Origin: Argentina anserina
Taxonomy: Eukaryota > Streptophyta > Magnoliopsida > Rosales > Rosaceae
Length of the DNA: 64,000 bases
NCBI RefSeq assembly: GCF_933775445.1
Contig: NC_065878.1
Coordinates: 8,877,395 to 8,941,394 of the forward strand
Reading direction: 5' to 3'
Shown in pieces: positions 11,691 to 25,137 of the stretch; position 1 is the stretch's first letter; each line of letters opens with the position of its first letter. The notes beneath the pieces are model-generated. The model saw only the letters and a program-made list of their open reading frames with translations, did no database searches and was not told where the DNA came from. Both the position numbers and the translations under genes were made by a program.

Positions 11691-13610
11691 TCATCTTATT
11701 TAAATAGAAATTAGAAAAATGTCAACAAGCTTTAAACAAAGGGAAAATTATAAAAATATATCATCTCTCAACTTATATTAGAAAAATGTCACTACTTATG
11801 AATTAATTATAAAAATATCATTACATTTAAGTGAAAATTAGAAAAAGTCAACAAAATTAGAAACAAAATATTTCTGGACTGTTTTTCCATTTCTCACTCC
11901 TTTTTTCATTCTTTTTTCTAATTTCGGCCATAACTTTCTTGTCCGGCGATAGATTTTAACGAAATTGGTACCGTTAGAATGATCTTGCTCCCCTATTTCA
12001 TTTGATATATTTCCCACTCCGTGTCGACCAACCGTACAAGGCGCAAAAACCATCGCAAAGGGGTGCTGCCATCGATGGCGGTGCTCCAAGAAATTTTGGC
12101 GAAACCGAAGCTCAAGGTTCCCTAATTCTAGCTATTATTTTCATTCTAAGCCTACTTATACCAATCTTATTTGAATTTTAACAAAATTTCGCATATTTCC
12201 ACATTTCCTCTCGGCATGTCACACCTACTGTCACAACCACTGTCACAGACACTGTCACATTACCTCTTACACTAACTGTCACACCTACTTTCACAATCGC
12301 TATCACACCCACTGTCACAAAAGCTGTCACACTATCTATTTACACTAACTGTCACACCCACTGTTACAACCTCTGTCACACTACCTGTCACAACCATTGT
12401 CACACACATTACCCCTGTCACAACCACTATCACACACATTGCTCGTGTCACAACCCCTGTCACACTACCTATCACAACACCTGTCAGAACCTTTGTCACA
12501 CTACATGTCACAACCCCCGTCACAACTTCTATCACACTACCTGTCACAACCATTATCACACCCCCTGTCGCAACTCCTGTCACACTACATGTCACAACCA
12601 ATATCACACTATATGTCACAACACCTATCACAACTCAGAACCCCTGTCACAACCCCTATCACACTATATACATGTCACAACCACTGTCCCACTACCTATC
12701 ACAATCACTGTCACTGTCACTGTCACACTTTCTTTCACACCACCTGTCACAGCCGTTGTCACACTGTTTTATGTGACTATGTTGTGAAAAGATGAAAAAG
12801 AAGAAAACGAAGAAGAAGAATGACTAGAATTAACGTACATTTGTTTACAATTATGTGATCTTGAACTTCTTGAATCAACTCATACGATTCAAATATCGAT
12901 ATTAATGTGATGTTACACCCCAACCACACTAGTTATCACACTACCAGTCACACTAAATTTTTGTTGTGACAGGTAGTGTGATAGGTAATGTGACAGCTAG
13001 TGTGACATCAATTTTCTTTAAAAAAATCTTTTGGGCAACCAGAAAAATGATATGGGCACCTATGTCCAACACATCTGGCCGACCTCCATTACTGCCACCA
13101 ACTCGCCATCTTCAAGAAAAAAGACTACCCAAATTGATTTCTATGGGCAGCCTTCACCATCATCTGCTCAGATCTAGGCATTTCTCATGGGATCCAATCC
13201 ATCTTCATCCTCATCTTCTCCGATCACAAACTTCGTCAACAGCGGCAATGACGATAACGCAGTTCCTAGGCGCGAAATCCTAGAAAATCCTCTAGGCCCT
13301 CCGACGCTGACGGCCTATTATGAGATCACAAGGCTCCTCTGACGCCGACAACCTATTTGCGCACCACTTGCTCCTCCATGGAGCTGATCTCCGTCGTGAA
13401 GCCCTAATCTTCGTCGTCCTCCTTCCTGACCATGGGCAGTGCATGGTTGCAAATCAGCTCTGCTGAGAGAGAAAAAGACGAAGGTGAGTGGGTGGCTACT
13501 TTTATAATTTTTATGAAAAACAAGGGCAACGGTATAAGATTTTTAATTGTGTGACTAAATTCTAATTTGAAAACTCACTTGACTATTTTCTAATTTCATA
13601 GGTCAAAATG
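11690..13610. mobile_element. Minisatellite-bearing element A (possibly Mutator-like, non-autonomous)
   Basis: Left edge contains GAAATTAGAAAAATGTCAA and right edge its approximate reverse complement (TTGACTATTTTCTAATTTC near 13580). The interior carries a TGTCACA minisatellite and segments that recur in the same order in the next element (about 11880-12200 versus 13690-14030, and 12768-12915 versus 14141-14300). No transposase is seen. Exact ends and target duplication were not resolved, so the class is inference. Confidence 0.45.
12216..12760. repeat. Degenerate TGTCACA(A)CC minisatellite
   Basis: Dozens of units of roughly 12 bases, most reading CTGTCACA followed by ACC, CTA or CCC variants. 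Open frames on both strands here (12332-12631 - and 12397-12795 +) are by-products of the repeat and are not genes. Confidence 0.9.
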
Positions 13611-14300
13611 GAGTTTTTTTAAAGAAACCCTTAAACAAAATTAGAAAATAGTCACTTTTTATAATTTTTTATTAATGTTTTACCCTTTTTCACCTTCTTT
13701 CTCTTCCTTTTTTTCTTTTGTTCTTCTAATTCCAGCTATAACTTTTCCGTGCAGCGATGGATTTGAGCGTGGTTGGTACTGTTAGAAAGATTTTTTTTCC
13801 CTCTTTCATTTGATATCATACCCACTTCGAATTGACCACCGTATAAGGAAAAAAACCCTCGCAAGAGACTGTCGTCGTCCATGGCGGTGTTCCAAGCTTT
13901 TCCGGTGAAACCGGAGCCCAAGACTCCATAATTCTAGCTATTCTCTGGAGTTTGAACACATTTATACCGATCTCTTTTTGAATTTTAACATAATTTCACA
14001 GATTTAGAAATTTATCTTTGTATGTTACACTTGTAGTCACATCACCAGTCAAACTAGGTGTCATATTAGTAGCTACAATATCGACATTGTGACTGTCATT
14101 GAATCTGGTAGTGTGACTGAACTTGTGACTGCACTTGTGACTGTTTTTTGTGACAATGTTGTCATAAGAAGAAAATGTGAAAAAGAAGAAGAAGAATAAG
14201 AGAATGATTAGAAATAACGAACCTTTGTAAGTTGTTATGTGATTTTGAATATCTCAAATAAACTAATATGATCTAAATATCGACATTGATATTGTCACCT

Positions 14301-14784
14301 AGGGGTGGGCATAAAAAACGAAAATCCCGATCTCGTCCCAAAATTCATAGGGACGGGACCTGATAGAGGTCTGAAAACGTATGTCACGTCCCGATCACGT
14401 CCCGTTTCATAATAGTGGGATGAGATGTGGGACGAATAATTTATATCCCGCTTCGTCCCGTCCCGTCCCACCTTTAATGAAAACTTAAAAATTCTTATAT
14501 ATTTGTATCAAAATTAAACTAATTTTATGTTCTTAATAACTCCAAAATTATATCAACTCAAATAATAATGGTAAATTATAATATTTTGAACATAATATGC
14601 ATTTTTTTTGTTAAAATTTCATTATTGAATGTTACTTTGTTAATGAAAAAGTAAAAATATAGGTTTTTATTTAACTTCATAGGAATGTGAGATTCGTCCC
14701 GTCCCGTCCTAACCAGGATTAATCCCGAGTGGGATGCATTCTGAAAAACTCTCGTCACGTCCCATCCCGTCCCGTGCCTACCCC
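14301..14784. mobile_element. hAT-like MITE nested in element B
   Basis: Ends are inverted: GGGGTGGGCA at the left and TGCCTACCCC at the right. Subterminal sequence is rich in CCCGTCCCGTCCC on one side and its partners on the other. This terminal motif is common in plant hAT-type MITEs. An 8-bp target duplication was not evident. Confidence 0.6.
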
Positions 14785-14789
14785 AACCA

Positions 14790-15230
14790 GTAGCCACACT
14801 AGAAGTCACACCATGTGTCACACTAATAGTCACACCAATAACCACACTAGGAGTCACACCATGTGTCACATTGGTAGTCACACCAATAACTACATCGGTA
14901 GTCGCGCCATTAGATGTCACATTAAGAATTCAGAAAACTGAAGCTGAATAAAAGAATAAATTTTCTGATCGAGAACCCATAAAACTACTTTGGACACCCA
15001 TTCACCATCTTCTCAGACTTTATTAGGTTTTTTCCGGCGAGCCCTGCAATTACACACTTACGCTGCAAGTAAAACAAGTAGTCACATTGCTAGTCACACC
15101 AATTGTCACATTGGCAATTACAGTGTGACTACTAATGTAACTATGTCTCTATGTGTGAGTAATATGGTGACTAGTAGTGTGAGTGTGTGACTAATGGTGT
15201 GACGGTAGTTGTGACTGATATTGTAACTCC
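14790..15230. repeat. AGTCACACCA-type minisatellite (second and third blocks)
   Basis: Repeated variants of AGTCACACCAATA and TGTCACACT, then the opposite orientation (GTGTGACTA) from about 15120. This gives inverted blocks that could pair. Confidence 0.75.
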
Positions 15231-16615
15231 TCCAATAACAACATTAATTTTGTGCGATTTTGGCTTCTCAAACGAGCTTATCCAATGCAAGCCCTACCAA
15301 TTTCGAGCCAGCACATGGAAAACCCAAAATACTTTGGAAATTTTGAACTTCTTAGGTACACAACTACCTTGTCCATGAACCTTATGACTCATTTTTCTAT
15401 ACATCTACTATTGCCCTTTGCTCTCGGAAAATTGAACGCGTAACATTAATGGAGCTCTGGAATTGAATATCCACGAGTCGATTAATGTGATGGAGAAAGA
15501 TTTGGAGATATGATGATCACCCTAGAAACCAAGTCTGAGTCGGTGTTGCATACCTACAAACTGTCGATCTCGCTGAGATCGGGTCCAAGCTCAAGATAGG
15601 GACGGTAGTGAAGTTTCCCAGCTTCAATCGAGGTCGGCGCGTCGGTGGCTCTCCAGCGAAACATGTCGGGAATGTGATCTCTTGGCGGTGCATGGAGCCA
15701 TCAATTCCGGCAAGTCAACGATTGATTCCTTAACGAATCAGATCGATCAAAGAGAAGCCATACGAGGTTGTTAAAGAATGTATCTAGGACGACGAGATTG
15801 GAGAAAATGCAGAAGCCGCGATTTCGTCCGAGTCAGTGGCCTCTTTCGAAGGAATGAGCTTCGTTAATTAGTGTCAGGAACTTGTTGTGGATGACAACGT
15901 CGGCGTTTAGGCTTTTGCGGTGAGGTCGTCGACGCAGCACGGGTAGAGAGAGAGAGAGAGAGAGTAGATTGAGAGAAATCTCAGACTTGTTGAGAGAGGG
16001 GAAAATTAGACAGTGGCAATCTGTAATTGTTGCTAACTCCAGTGGCAACGGTATAATAGAATTAACAAAGTGATTATTTTTTAATTTTGAAATCTTAGGT
16101 GATTATTTTATGATTGTGTAGAAATTGACTTTGGTATGAGAACCCTATGTTATTTTTTTCAAATATACGATTTGCATGGTCTGAATAGTGTCACCATCCA
16201 AAAGACCTCTTCATCATCGTTTTCCCTCAGAATGAGTTGGAGATTCTCCTCTTCCTTGTAAACTTTTATCTTCCTTCTTGACAGGGCAAATTCAGATACA
16301 TATGAGATCAAATTCATAGAACTGCTTCAGCTTGACAGGGCAAAACCAGATAAATGTGAATAGATACTGACTAGAACGTTAACATTCAATGTATTAATCC
16401 CAGCTTATGGCTCTGTCATAATAATGCTAGATGGTACACACCCCTGTCTACTTTCCTTCTGCACGTTAATGTTGAACACACAAAAATTCCAAGGTATTAA
16501 TGTCATGTTTCTAATCTGGTATGACAAATTAGAGTCTTAATTTTTTTTTTATTTATTACCAATTTTGTAGTAATTTCATTATGTATCTCTTCATGTCTGT
16601 AGAAACATGTGTAGG

Positions 16616-16626
16616 TGTATATATAA
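16616..16626 (+). promoter_or_regulatory. TATA box of KAO-b
   Basis: TGTATATATAA lies about 85-95 bp upstream of the KAO-b ATG at 16710, a plausible core promoter. The upstream spacer 16141-16615 holds no gene. Confidence 0.5.
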
Positions 16627-17386
16627 GTGGCAAGCTGATGGAACCAGACATATGTGTCTGAGCTGCTAACCGTCTTCACTCTTCAATATTCTGATCACAA
16701 ATCACAATCATGGTGCTTTTGGGACTAGTGGGGTTAGGGTTGGGCAACTTGGGTTCTATGTGGACTGTAATTTTGGGCACTGCTAGCTTTGTGGGTGTTT
16801 TGCTGGCCTTGAAAAGGATCCTGGAGAATACAAATTGGAGGCTCTATGAAACCAAGTTGGGGGAGAAACAGTACTATCATCCACGTGGTGGTTTCCAGTT
16901 ATATTACCATTCTATAATGACCACTCTCAGCTGAATTTTTTCTATTATGTTTTTTCGATAATAGCATTACCTTTTTTTTAAAGAAAGGATATTGGGATTT
17001 CTTTTTCTTGTAAATTGGAGTCTAATTGTGTAATTAAAACTTCTGTTTTGTCCTGTGCATGGGAACAATTCAATAGTGTTGGCCATAGTTTTTATTTTGA
17101 ACGTCACGTTCATTAATTATTTCCTTGAGGATTCTAATTCCAATTATTGATATCCATATCCTCTCTTGCATTATATGAACTGCATCAAGGACACTTTTTT
17201 TAAACTCCATCTGCTTGATGTCAAGATATATTGGCCCAATTCATATTAGCCCAACAACTAAGTAGTATATGTAGATATACTCACTAGAATAAATGTAGCC
17301 GAAAATCATTTTATAAAAAATATCAATACTAGTTCTTCTTCTGTTCTTTGTTCCCTTGCTTCTTCTTCGTTTTGTAACTTTCATCA

Positions 17387-19979
17387 TGTCACGACTCCAA
17401 AATTTCGAGTATGAAACTCAAATTTCGAAGTCATGAAAAATTCTAAAACAATCTCAATAAATTGAAATCATTTTAATGTCACAGCGGATCATTATTGAGT
17501 TCAAAGTACAACTCAGTCAAATCGATTATTACAAACCAAATTTATAATTCAACATTATATCAAATGGAAATGTAAAAATCCTCACAAATCCTCACCACAA
17601 GATAGAATAAAACAACTTCAAGTCTTCAGAGTTGTCCGTCGATTTTCGCTAATCCACACCTGCGGAATAATCTTCTACACCATCGAATAGGTGCACCGGG
17701 ATTGTAAACACAAACCCGGTAAGCTTTGCAGCTCGTATGAGTAAAACAACAATACAACTCGCATAAAATATATACGAAAATCCACAAAACATCAATCATA
17801 AATGCACTCATGAGTCATTAGATGGCCCATCTGGTTCTCTAATAATATGAAAATATATGTGCTCATGAGGAATTGGGCAACCCCTCTGTTTACCCAAATG
17901 CTATTATAATACGGGTACTCATGAGACTCAGGTACACCTCTGTTACCCCTCATGTTAGTACGCCGCCGACATTGGGCAACCACCTGCTACCCAATATCCA
18001 AAATATGGGTACTCATAAGCCGATAACCCATCTGTTATCTCTTATGCAGTACCCCGGCAGACAGACTAGAGCTCTAACTGTATCGTAACTGTCGCCCGGC
18101 CAAGGCTAAGTTCCGACATGCCAACACGTCCGAAGACATAAAACGTTTTAACAAAACTAAATGTTAAAACCACGTACAATAAACATCACGTGATATTGTA
18201 CAATCGAATCAACATGCTCAATAAAAATAAATCTCAACAATAAATGAACTTATTTGCAACGGAAATTACGACAGTATATAATATAGCAAACCATATATAT
18301 GTACCTATTTTACCATTTATACACATACACAATCCACTATATCATATACATATCATAGTTCCTTCTTCAAAATTTAGCATATTCCTGAATCTCCACAAGT
18401 GTAGATTCGTCACTGTGAGATTTTACTCACCTTATAATCATGAGCGTAATTTCCACGATTCCAAATGTGAATCCTTTACTTGAAGTATCGATCACCTAGA
18501 ATAGATAAGAAGTGAATTTAGAATCGTTACGTAAAACCTTAAATGCCGAAACAGTAATAATATTTTACTGTTAAGCAATTTCTGGTTTTTACGAATTTAC
18601 TGTTCACATATTACTATTCACGTATTACTATACAAATACATATTAAATACGTATTTTTATATGAGTATATACTATTTACGTATTTCTGTACGAGTACATA
18701 GTATTTATGTATTTATGTACCTCCATGTACTATTCAATTATAAATACTGTCTCAGTAAATAATAATAATTACCGATTTACCTTTCTGAAATTACTTTTAC
18801 AATTACTGTACGTAATTTACATTTACCGTACGTAAAATAAATTTACATTTATTGTACGTAAATTGCTTTTTACATTCACCGCACGTAAAAATAAATTTGA
18901 CAAAATTATTGTTTCGAAAACACTATTCACGCGCCCCACACGTGGCGGCGCGTGGGGTACATGCGCCGACTCTAAAACCGACGTGTAGCTCGCAACCACC
19001 GCCGCAAAACTCTTCATGTCTTCTTCCTCTACCCTCCTACTGCCTCAGGACGCCTCATAACCACCCCAATCGCCCTCACGCGCCGCCCTAGGCGGCGATA
19101 CCTCCCTCCTCCAATCCTCCTCCGATCTTCCCCAAAATCACTCCAATTTCAACCACAATTTTACAAACAACAATCACAACAATCAATTTAATCAAATCCT
19201 CACCTAAATCCTGCCTTGGAAGCACCGGAGCTCGTCGGAGAGCTAGGACCGACCGTGCTCGATTCATGGTGAGGAGTGGCGCGGTCTCGAGTTCCCCCTC
19301 CGATCGTAGGTGGCACCGAGGGTGAAGAGTGGTGGAGGAGCACCTGCCTTGAGCCCTAGCTTCGTCAGAGGTGAGATTGGACGGCGGTGGGTTTGTTGCA
19401 GGAAACGCAGGAGATCGGTGTGGCTTCTCGGTGGTGAAAGAAGTCGCGTCTTGCCCAGAAGAGGGAGGAGTCGAGCTCGCGATGGCCTAGAGACCGGTTG
19501 TGAGAGCCACCGAGGCCGAAGCTGACAGATCGCGGCGGACGATTTTCTGAGGGAGAGAGTGAGAGAGATCGGGAAGAGAGAGAGAGAAAGGGGAGAGGGA
19601 GGCGGGGTGAGGGTTTCCGAAAATGGAAACTCTAGCTCCATTAAATTCCCTTTTATACCCATTTCCAAAATCAGAAACTACTTTCATCGTTAATAATTTT
19701 CACATACGACGTCCGATTAAAACGCGTGACATGTCCACAAACTCGCATCGACGAGTTCTACGACGTTCGTGAAGGAAGTTTTCTCAAACGAGCGACGGAG
19801 TAAAAGTCAATTCTCGCGTCGCGGAAACGTAATGTTTTCTAATTAAAAGTTCCGATAACGTTTCCGTGTTCGATTTTTTCAACGTCGCAAAATGAAACAA
19901 ACGCGTTTTAATATTAGTACAAAGTTTATCAATTCCTACAAAATCAAATAAATTGATCCCGAAAAATCGGGTCATTACA
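17387..19979. mobile_element. Solo LTR, 2593 bp, TSD CATCA, in intron 1 of KAO-b
   Basis: Starts TGTCACGACTCC and ends GGGTCATTACA. Flanked by CATCA at 17382-17386 and 19980-19984. It shares long stretches with the elements at 21191 and 48181, including repeated ...CCATCTGGTT...GGGTACTCATGAG motifs, a TACGTA-rich stretch and a GC-rich block near 18920-19560. No coding domains. It separates exon 1 from exon 2. Confidence 0.88.
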
Positions 19980-21190
19980 CATCATGTTCATGAGATTATC
20001 AAAAACTTAACACTTGAACCATAAAAATTTCAGGATAGGGGAAATTAAAGTCAGGTTGCAACCTTGGGAATTAAGTATTTAAGTTTTTGTTTTTACCGAG
20101 GAATACAATTTTGAACATTTTTTTTGCTAAATCACCACTTTAATAGCACACCATGCAGTTAATTGTAGCAGTACCTTCATTTTCATCTGTTTTACTATGA
20201 ACATGCAAAAACGAATATTGTATAGAAAAAGCTAGACAGTACACATCTGTTTGGGAGAAACTGGGTGATTTATAAGAGGAGATGTCTATATAGTTGAGGA
20301 AATCATATCACCTCCTGCTTTCTTTATCCCCCACTTCTTTAGTCACTTGCAGTCGATATGTGAATTTTCATGTTAAAAGGTAGATTGCTGTATTGGTTCA
20401 TTTTAATCTAATTCACATCACTGGATACTGCAGATATGGAAAAATTGGAGTGTACAAGGCTTTTATGTTTGGGAGTCCCAGTATAATTTGTACGGTGCCT
20501 GAAGCATGTAAAAGAGTTTTGACAGATGATGATGCATTTGAGCCAGGCTGGCCTGTGTCTACTGTTGAACTTATGGGAAAGAAATCATTTGTTTCCATAC
20601 CTTTTGAAGAACACAAGCGTCTGAGAAAATTAACAGCAGCTCCTATCAATGATCATGAAGCATTGTCTATGTACATACCAAATATTGAGGGCATAGTTAC
20701 GTCTTATTTGGAAAAGTGGGCAACCATGGGAGTTTTTAACTCAGCTCAGAAAGATGACTTTCAAAATTATTATCTACATTTTCCTCAGCTCAGAGAGTGA
20801 GTCTGTGTTGGAGGCTCTGGAGAAGGAATATGCAAACCTCAACTATGGAGTTAGAGCCATGGCAATCAATATCCCAGGATTTGCTTACCACAAGGCACTT
20901 AAGGTGACATGCAATTAAGATAAAGTCTATGATTAAATTGTTTTATTTTGTCTGTACTAACTGATTCATTTCAATTATAGGCTCGGAGAAAACTAGTTGC
21001 CATTTTTCAATCTATTGAAGATGAGCGCAGAGCTCAAAAGAAAGCCGGTAATTTCCTCAGAAAGAGGAGAGATATGATGGACGCTCTGCTGGCTGTTGAA
21101 GATGAAGATGGAACGAAACTTACCGATGAAGAAATCATTGACATAATGTACTTGAAGGCTGGTCATGAGAATGCTGGTCATGAGTCCTCT

Positions 21191-23918
21191 TGTAACGACC
21201 TTAAAATTTCGAGTTTAAAAACTCAAAATTTCAAAGTCGTTAAACACTAAACAATTTCAATGAAATCAAAATCATTTAAAATGCCACAGCGGATCATGTC
21301 TGAGTTCAAAATACAACTCAGTCAAACCGATTATTACAACCCAAATTATAATTCAATATTATAACAAATGGAATTGCGTAATCCTCACAACAAACTCACA
21401 AGATAGTCACACAAAATCCTCACACCAGCTGGAGATAAATAACTTCAAGTCCACTGAGCGGTACGTCAATTCCCACTAATCCACACCTGCGGAGTTATCC
21501 ACTACACCATCGAATTGGTGCACCGGGATTATAAACACAAACCCAGTAAGCTTTACAGCTCGTATGAGTAAAAATGAAAATAGCACGCATATCAATATAT
21601 ATACGAAAAATCTAGAAATCAAGCAAATATAAATGCACTCATGAGTCAATGGACGGCCCATCTGGTTGTCCCAAAGAAATATGAAATGAAAACTCTCATG
21701 AGAAATTAGGTAACCCTTCTGGTTACCCAAATGCATTTATAATACGGGTACCAAGAACGCTGGTACACATCTGTTACCCCTCTCGTAATACACCGCCTAT
21801 ATTGGGCAACCACCCGCTACCCAATATCCAAAAATATGAGTACTCATGAGCAGATAACCACCTGTTACCTCACATGCAGGACTCTGGCAGACAGACTAGA
21901 GCTCTAACTGTATCGTAACTTTCGCCCGGCCAAAGGTTAGGTTCCGACTTGCCAAACACGTACAATAATCTCACATCATATTGTACCAAATCAAGTCCGA
22001 AGACAAATCAACATTTTAACAATCTCAATGTTAAAATCACGTACAATAATCTCACATCATATTGTACCAAAAATCAAGTCCGAAGACAAATCAACATTTT
22101 AACAATCTCCATGTTAAAATCACGTACAATAATCTCACATCATATTGTACAAATCAAAATCACATGCTCGATATATAAATCTCGTCATCAAAATGACATA
22201 AATCACGATAAAATCATAACAGTATATTATATAGCAAACTATATATATATGTACATATTTACCATTTATACAATATATATAATCCATTATATCATATACA
22301 TGTCATATTTCATAAACACGTCCGAAGACAAAAACTCGTCCGAAGACAAAACTCATTCGAAAACAAAACTCGTCCGAAGACAAAACGTTTTAACAAACAC
22401 CATGTTAAAACCACGTACAATAATCACACCTCATATTGTACAAATTAAATCACATGCTCAATATTTAAGTCTCGTCATCGAAATGACCAATTCTAATGAA
22501 TTTATAACAGTATATAATATAGCAAACTATATATATATGTACTTATTACCATTTATACAATATATATATATGTAATTCACTATATCGTATACATGTCGTA
22601 ATTCAATATTAAAAATTCTTGTAAAATCTTGAATCTCCGCAAGGGTAGATTCGTAAATATGTGAGATTTTACTCACCTTCTTTCCTGCGTGCAACTTCCA
22701 CGACCCTGAAAGTAATTTCCTCACTCGTTTCATCAGTCACCTAATAGCACGATAAATGCTTAGAAAATGATACTTAAAATATCAGGTGACGAGTTTAGCA
22801 CAGCTAAATGTTGTTCATAAAACATTGTTCACGGAACACTGTTCATGTACTAATCACTGTTTTTACTAAACCACTGTTCACAGTTACTGTTTTACCAAAA
22901 CACTGTTCATAATACTGTTTTACCATGCCACTGTGCACATTTACTGTTACAGGTCACTATTCACAGTTACTGTTACATATCACTATTCAAAGTACTCTTA
23001 TAGGTCAATATTCATGCGGAGTTACTATTCACAGTTACTATTCATTCGGCGTTACTGTTCACTGACCGCCACCAATCATCACCAAATTTTACCACCACAA
23101 CCTAAACAACATTTCCAACAACTTCCTAGTTGACACCAAGGTCTAAATCCGAGCCTAAACAGTCCAAACAATGAAGAACATAAATTCGGCACTATTCACA
23201 AACCCTAGAAATTGAAATTTTGATTCGGGTACTTACACTTCGATTTGGGTCGATTCCTTTTGTGGGAATGTTGTTGGGACTGAGACAAGCAAAACCCCCC
23301 AAGAATCTCGAGTCATGGTGGCCGGAGGAGGCGGCGCCGCCACAGTAGTAACTTCCGGCGGTTGCTACACCGTGTGTGGTTGTCGCCGGAGTGCAAGGCG
23401 TAGCCCAAAAGATGGAGCTCGTCGAGCCCGTCAGTTTGATAGGTGGCACGACACGAGGCGACGTCGGATGGTGGAGAAATCGGCCGGAGAAGGTTTTTGG
23501 GTCGGGTGAACAGCACCCGAACTCGGGTGAACAGTAACCGAGCGGATTTTGGAAAAAACTGATTTTTCTGGTTTCTAATCTCCTTTCCTTCTTTTTATAC
23601 TATTTCCAAAATCGGAAACGAACTTCCGACGTTAATAACTTTCGCGTCTGACGTCCGATTCGAACGCGTGACATGTCCACGAACTCGTATCGATGAGTTC
23701 TACGACTTTCGTGAAGGAAGTTTTCGCAACCGAGTGACGGAATAAAAGTCGATCTATACGTTGCGGTAACGTTACGTTTTCTAATTAAACGATCCGAGAA
23801 CGTTTCCGTTTTCGTTTCGAAATGTCGCAAACCTCCAATTGTCATCTTGAATTAATTTCACAAGTTTAACACTTTGAAAATACTCGACATTTAGTTTCTA
23901 AAAGTTCGGGTTATTACA
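21191..23918. mobile_element. Solo LTR, 2728 bp, TSD CCTCT, inside exon 3 of KAO-b
   Basis: Starts TGTAACGACC and ends GGGTTATTACA. It interrupts the codons for the conserved GHESSGH helix, leaving GAGTCCTCT on the left and CCTCTGGCCAT on the right; the duplicated CCTCT (21186-21190, 23919-23923) proves insertion. Same family as the 17387 and 48181 elements. No gag or pol. Confidence 0.92.
21958..22175. repeat. 81-83-bp tandem repeat inside the LTR
   Basis: TACAATAATCTCACATCATA recurs at 21961, 22042 and 22125. Shorter repeats of CTCGTCCGAAGACAAAA (four units) follow at 22318-22388. Such internal repeats vary LTR length between copies. Confidence 0.85.
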
Positions 23919-24455
23919 CCTCTGGCCATAACATGATGTGGGCGACTGTTCTTCTACAAGAACACTCGGAAGTGTTCCAGAAAGCAAAGGTACGGAAGTT
24001 TTGCAAAGTCACCCTAGGTCAATTTTTTTTTCTTTCTTAATTCCTCTCTGAAAACAAACAGATTGAAATTCATATTCACAACTGCAGGCGGAGGAGGAAG
24101 AGGTTTTAAAGAGGAGGCCACCAACACAAAAGGGAATGACACTTTAAGAATATCGAGAAATGGAATATCTTTCTAAGGTAGCTGTAAAGTGACTTCATTT
24201 TTATTTATTTTAGCCTCGACCAAGCGATGATACCTACTAACCATTTAAACTCATAGGTGATCGATGAAACTTTGCGGTTTAATTCATACGTACTTCTCTT
24301 TGCATATTCGATAGTTGGATTCCTGAGCTGCATGGCACACCAGTAATATATACCATAAAACTTAACTTGATGGCGTTAATTTCAGGTTATATCATTCCAA
24401 AGGGATGGAAAGCTTTGCCCTGGTTTAGGAGCGTTCACATAGATTGGCCGTAAAG

Positions 24456-24894
24456 AGGTGTCGATACTTCTGGAATATGTTAGTTGAATTTATTTGGGTT
24501 TCCTGTCTATTGTAAACTCTAAATTTTATGTCCATCACCAATTTGATTTGTAATTTTGAATTATTTATAATATATTTTCTTTTCTCAAATTAAAAAAAAA
24601 CTATACATTCATTAATTGATCTTATCTAATTTCTTGCTTAATTATAACGTATGGATGGTTCTCAAGTTTGTTGTCAGTTATGGCTTTTTTGAAAATCACG
24701 AATGATGTGAAAATGTATGGAAATAAAAACATATATAGAAGAACAGAAAAACAGGACGTTACATTTACATGCATGGGAAGCACGTATATATGAGGTCGTC
24801 AGAAGTACAACCCATAAACCAGCATTTTGCCTGCAACAAAGAGTCTTTCCAGAATATAAAAAATGCATGACCAAAATAGCCAACTTCTCTCACT

Positions 24895-24943
<49 letters not shown>

Positions 24944-25137
24944 TGCAAACACATTGAAGTAGTATATATCTCAGTACGTGGTTCTGTTGGAGACTCTTAT
25001 CTTTTCGCTCTTTCTTCAGTTGAGTGATCATAAAGTACGTGAAGAGTTTGGTCGTTTGGGGTCAATACTATTCCGACTTCTCTACTCATAGCGAAGACAT
25101 AGAATCATAAGTGGTGATAAGTTTGGGAGTGGGATTA
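24456..25137. promoter_or_regulatory. Spacer and presumed promoter of KAO-c, with (AT)n
   Basis: No gene. A pure (AT)n tract spans about 24899-24941, some 200 bp before the KAO-c start. It could serve as or disturb the core promoter, and its length is likely to vary between individuals. TATATATC occurs again at 24963. Confidence 0.5.

Larger units (their letters stand above)
13628..16140. mobile_element. Minisatellite-bearing element B, related to element A
   Basis: Starts with AAATTAGAAAATAGTCAC and ends in AT-rich sequence around GATTGTGTAGAAATTGAC. It repeats the head (13690-14030), the purine-rich GAAGAAGAAGAA block and AGTCACACCA-type units (14790-15230) of element A at lower identity. 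It hosts a nested MITE at 14301-14784. A (GA)n tract lies at 15946-15964. No transposase is visible. Confidence 0.45.
16710..24455 (+). pseudogene. KAO: KAO-b: ent-kaurenoic acid oxidase pseudogene split by two solo LTRs
   Basis: Recognisable exons: 1 (16710 to about 16888, good ATG, but sequence after LGEKQYYHPRGG no longer matches and runs to a stop); 2 (20434-20903, 470 bp versus 478 in KAO-c); 3 (20981-21190 plus 23919-23989, split by an LTR); 4 (24088-24177); part of 5 (from 24257); and 6 (from 24386, ending near 24455). Lesions: a net 8-bp deletion near 20731 shifts frame; exon 3 has a small duplication making [13 protein letters not shown] has become TAA at 24145-24147; the exon 5 tail, exon 6 tail and the heme exon are missing. 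It cannot make a P450. Exon 2 is closer by eye to KAO-c than to KAO-a. A transcript could still arise from its promoter. Confidence 0.93.

Noticed and set aside
12332..12795. Long open frames on both strands through the TGTCACA repeat
   Set aside because: A short repeat without stops opens several frames; the predicted proteins are simple repeats and have no start context or partners.
16710..16934. Short stand-alone membrane protein from KAO-b exon 1
   Set aside because: It is the decayed first exon of the pseudogene; the end is random sequence.
21949..22575. 208-codon frame inside the solo LTR
   Set aside because: Built on the 81-83-bp tandem repeat and AT-rich DNA, with no domain.
25111..25137. 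Upstream GTG as start of KAO-c
   Set aside because: Plant nuclear genes rarely use GTG; the ATG at 25138 gives the usual KAO N-terminus.
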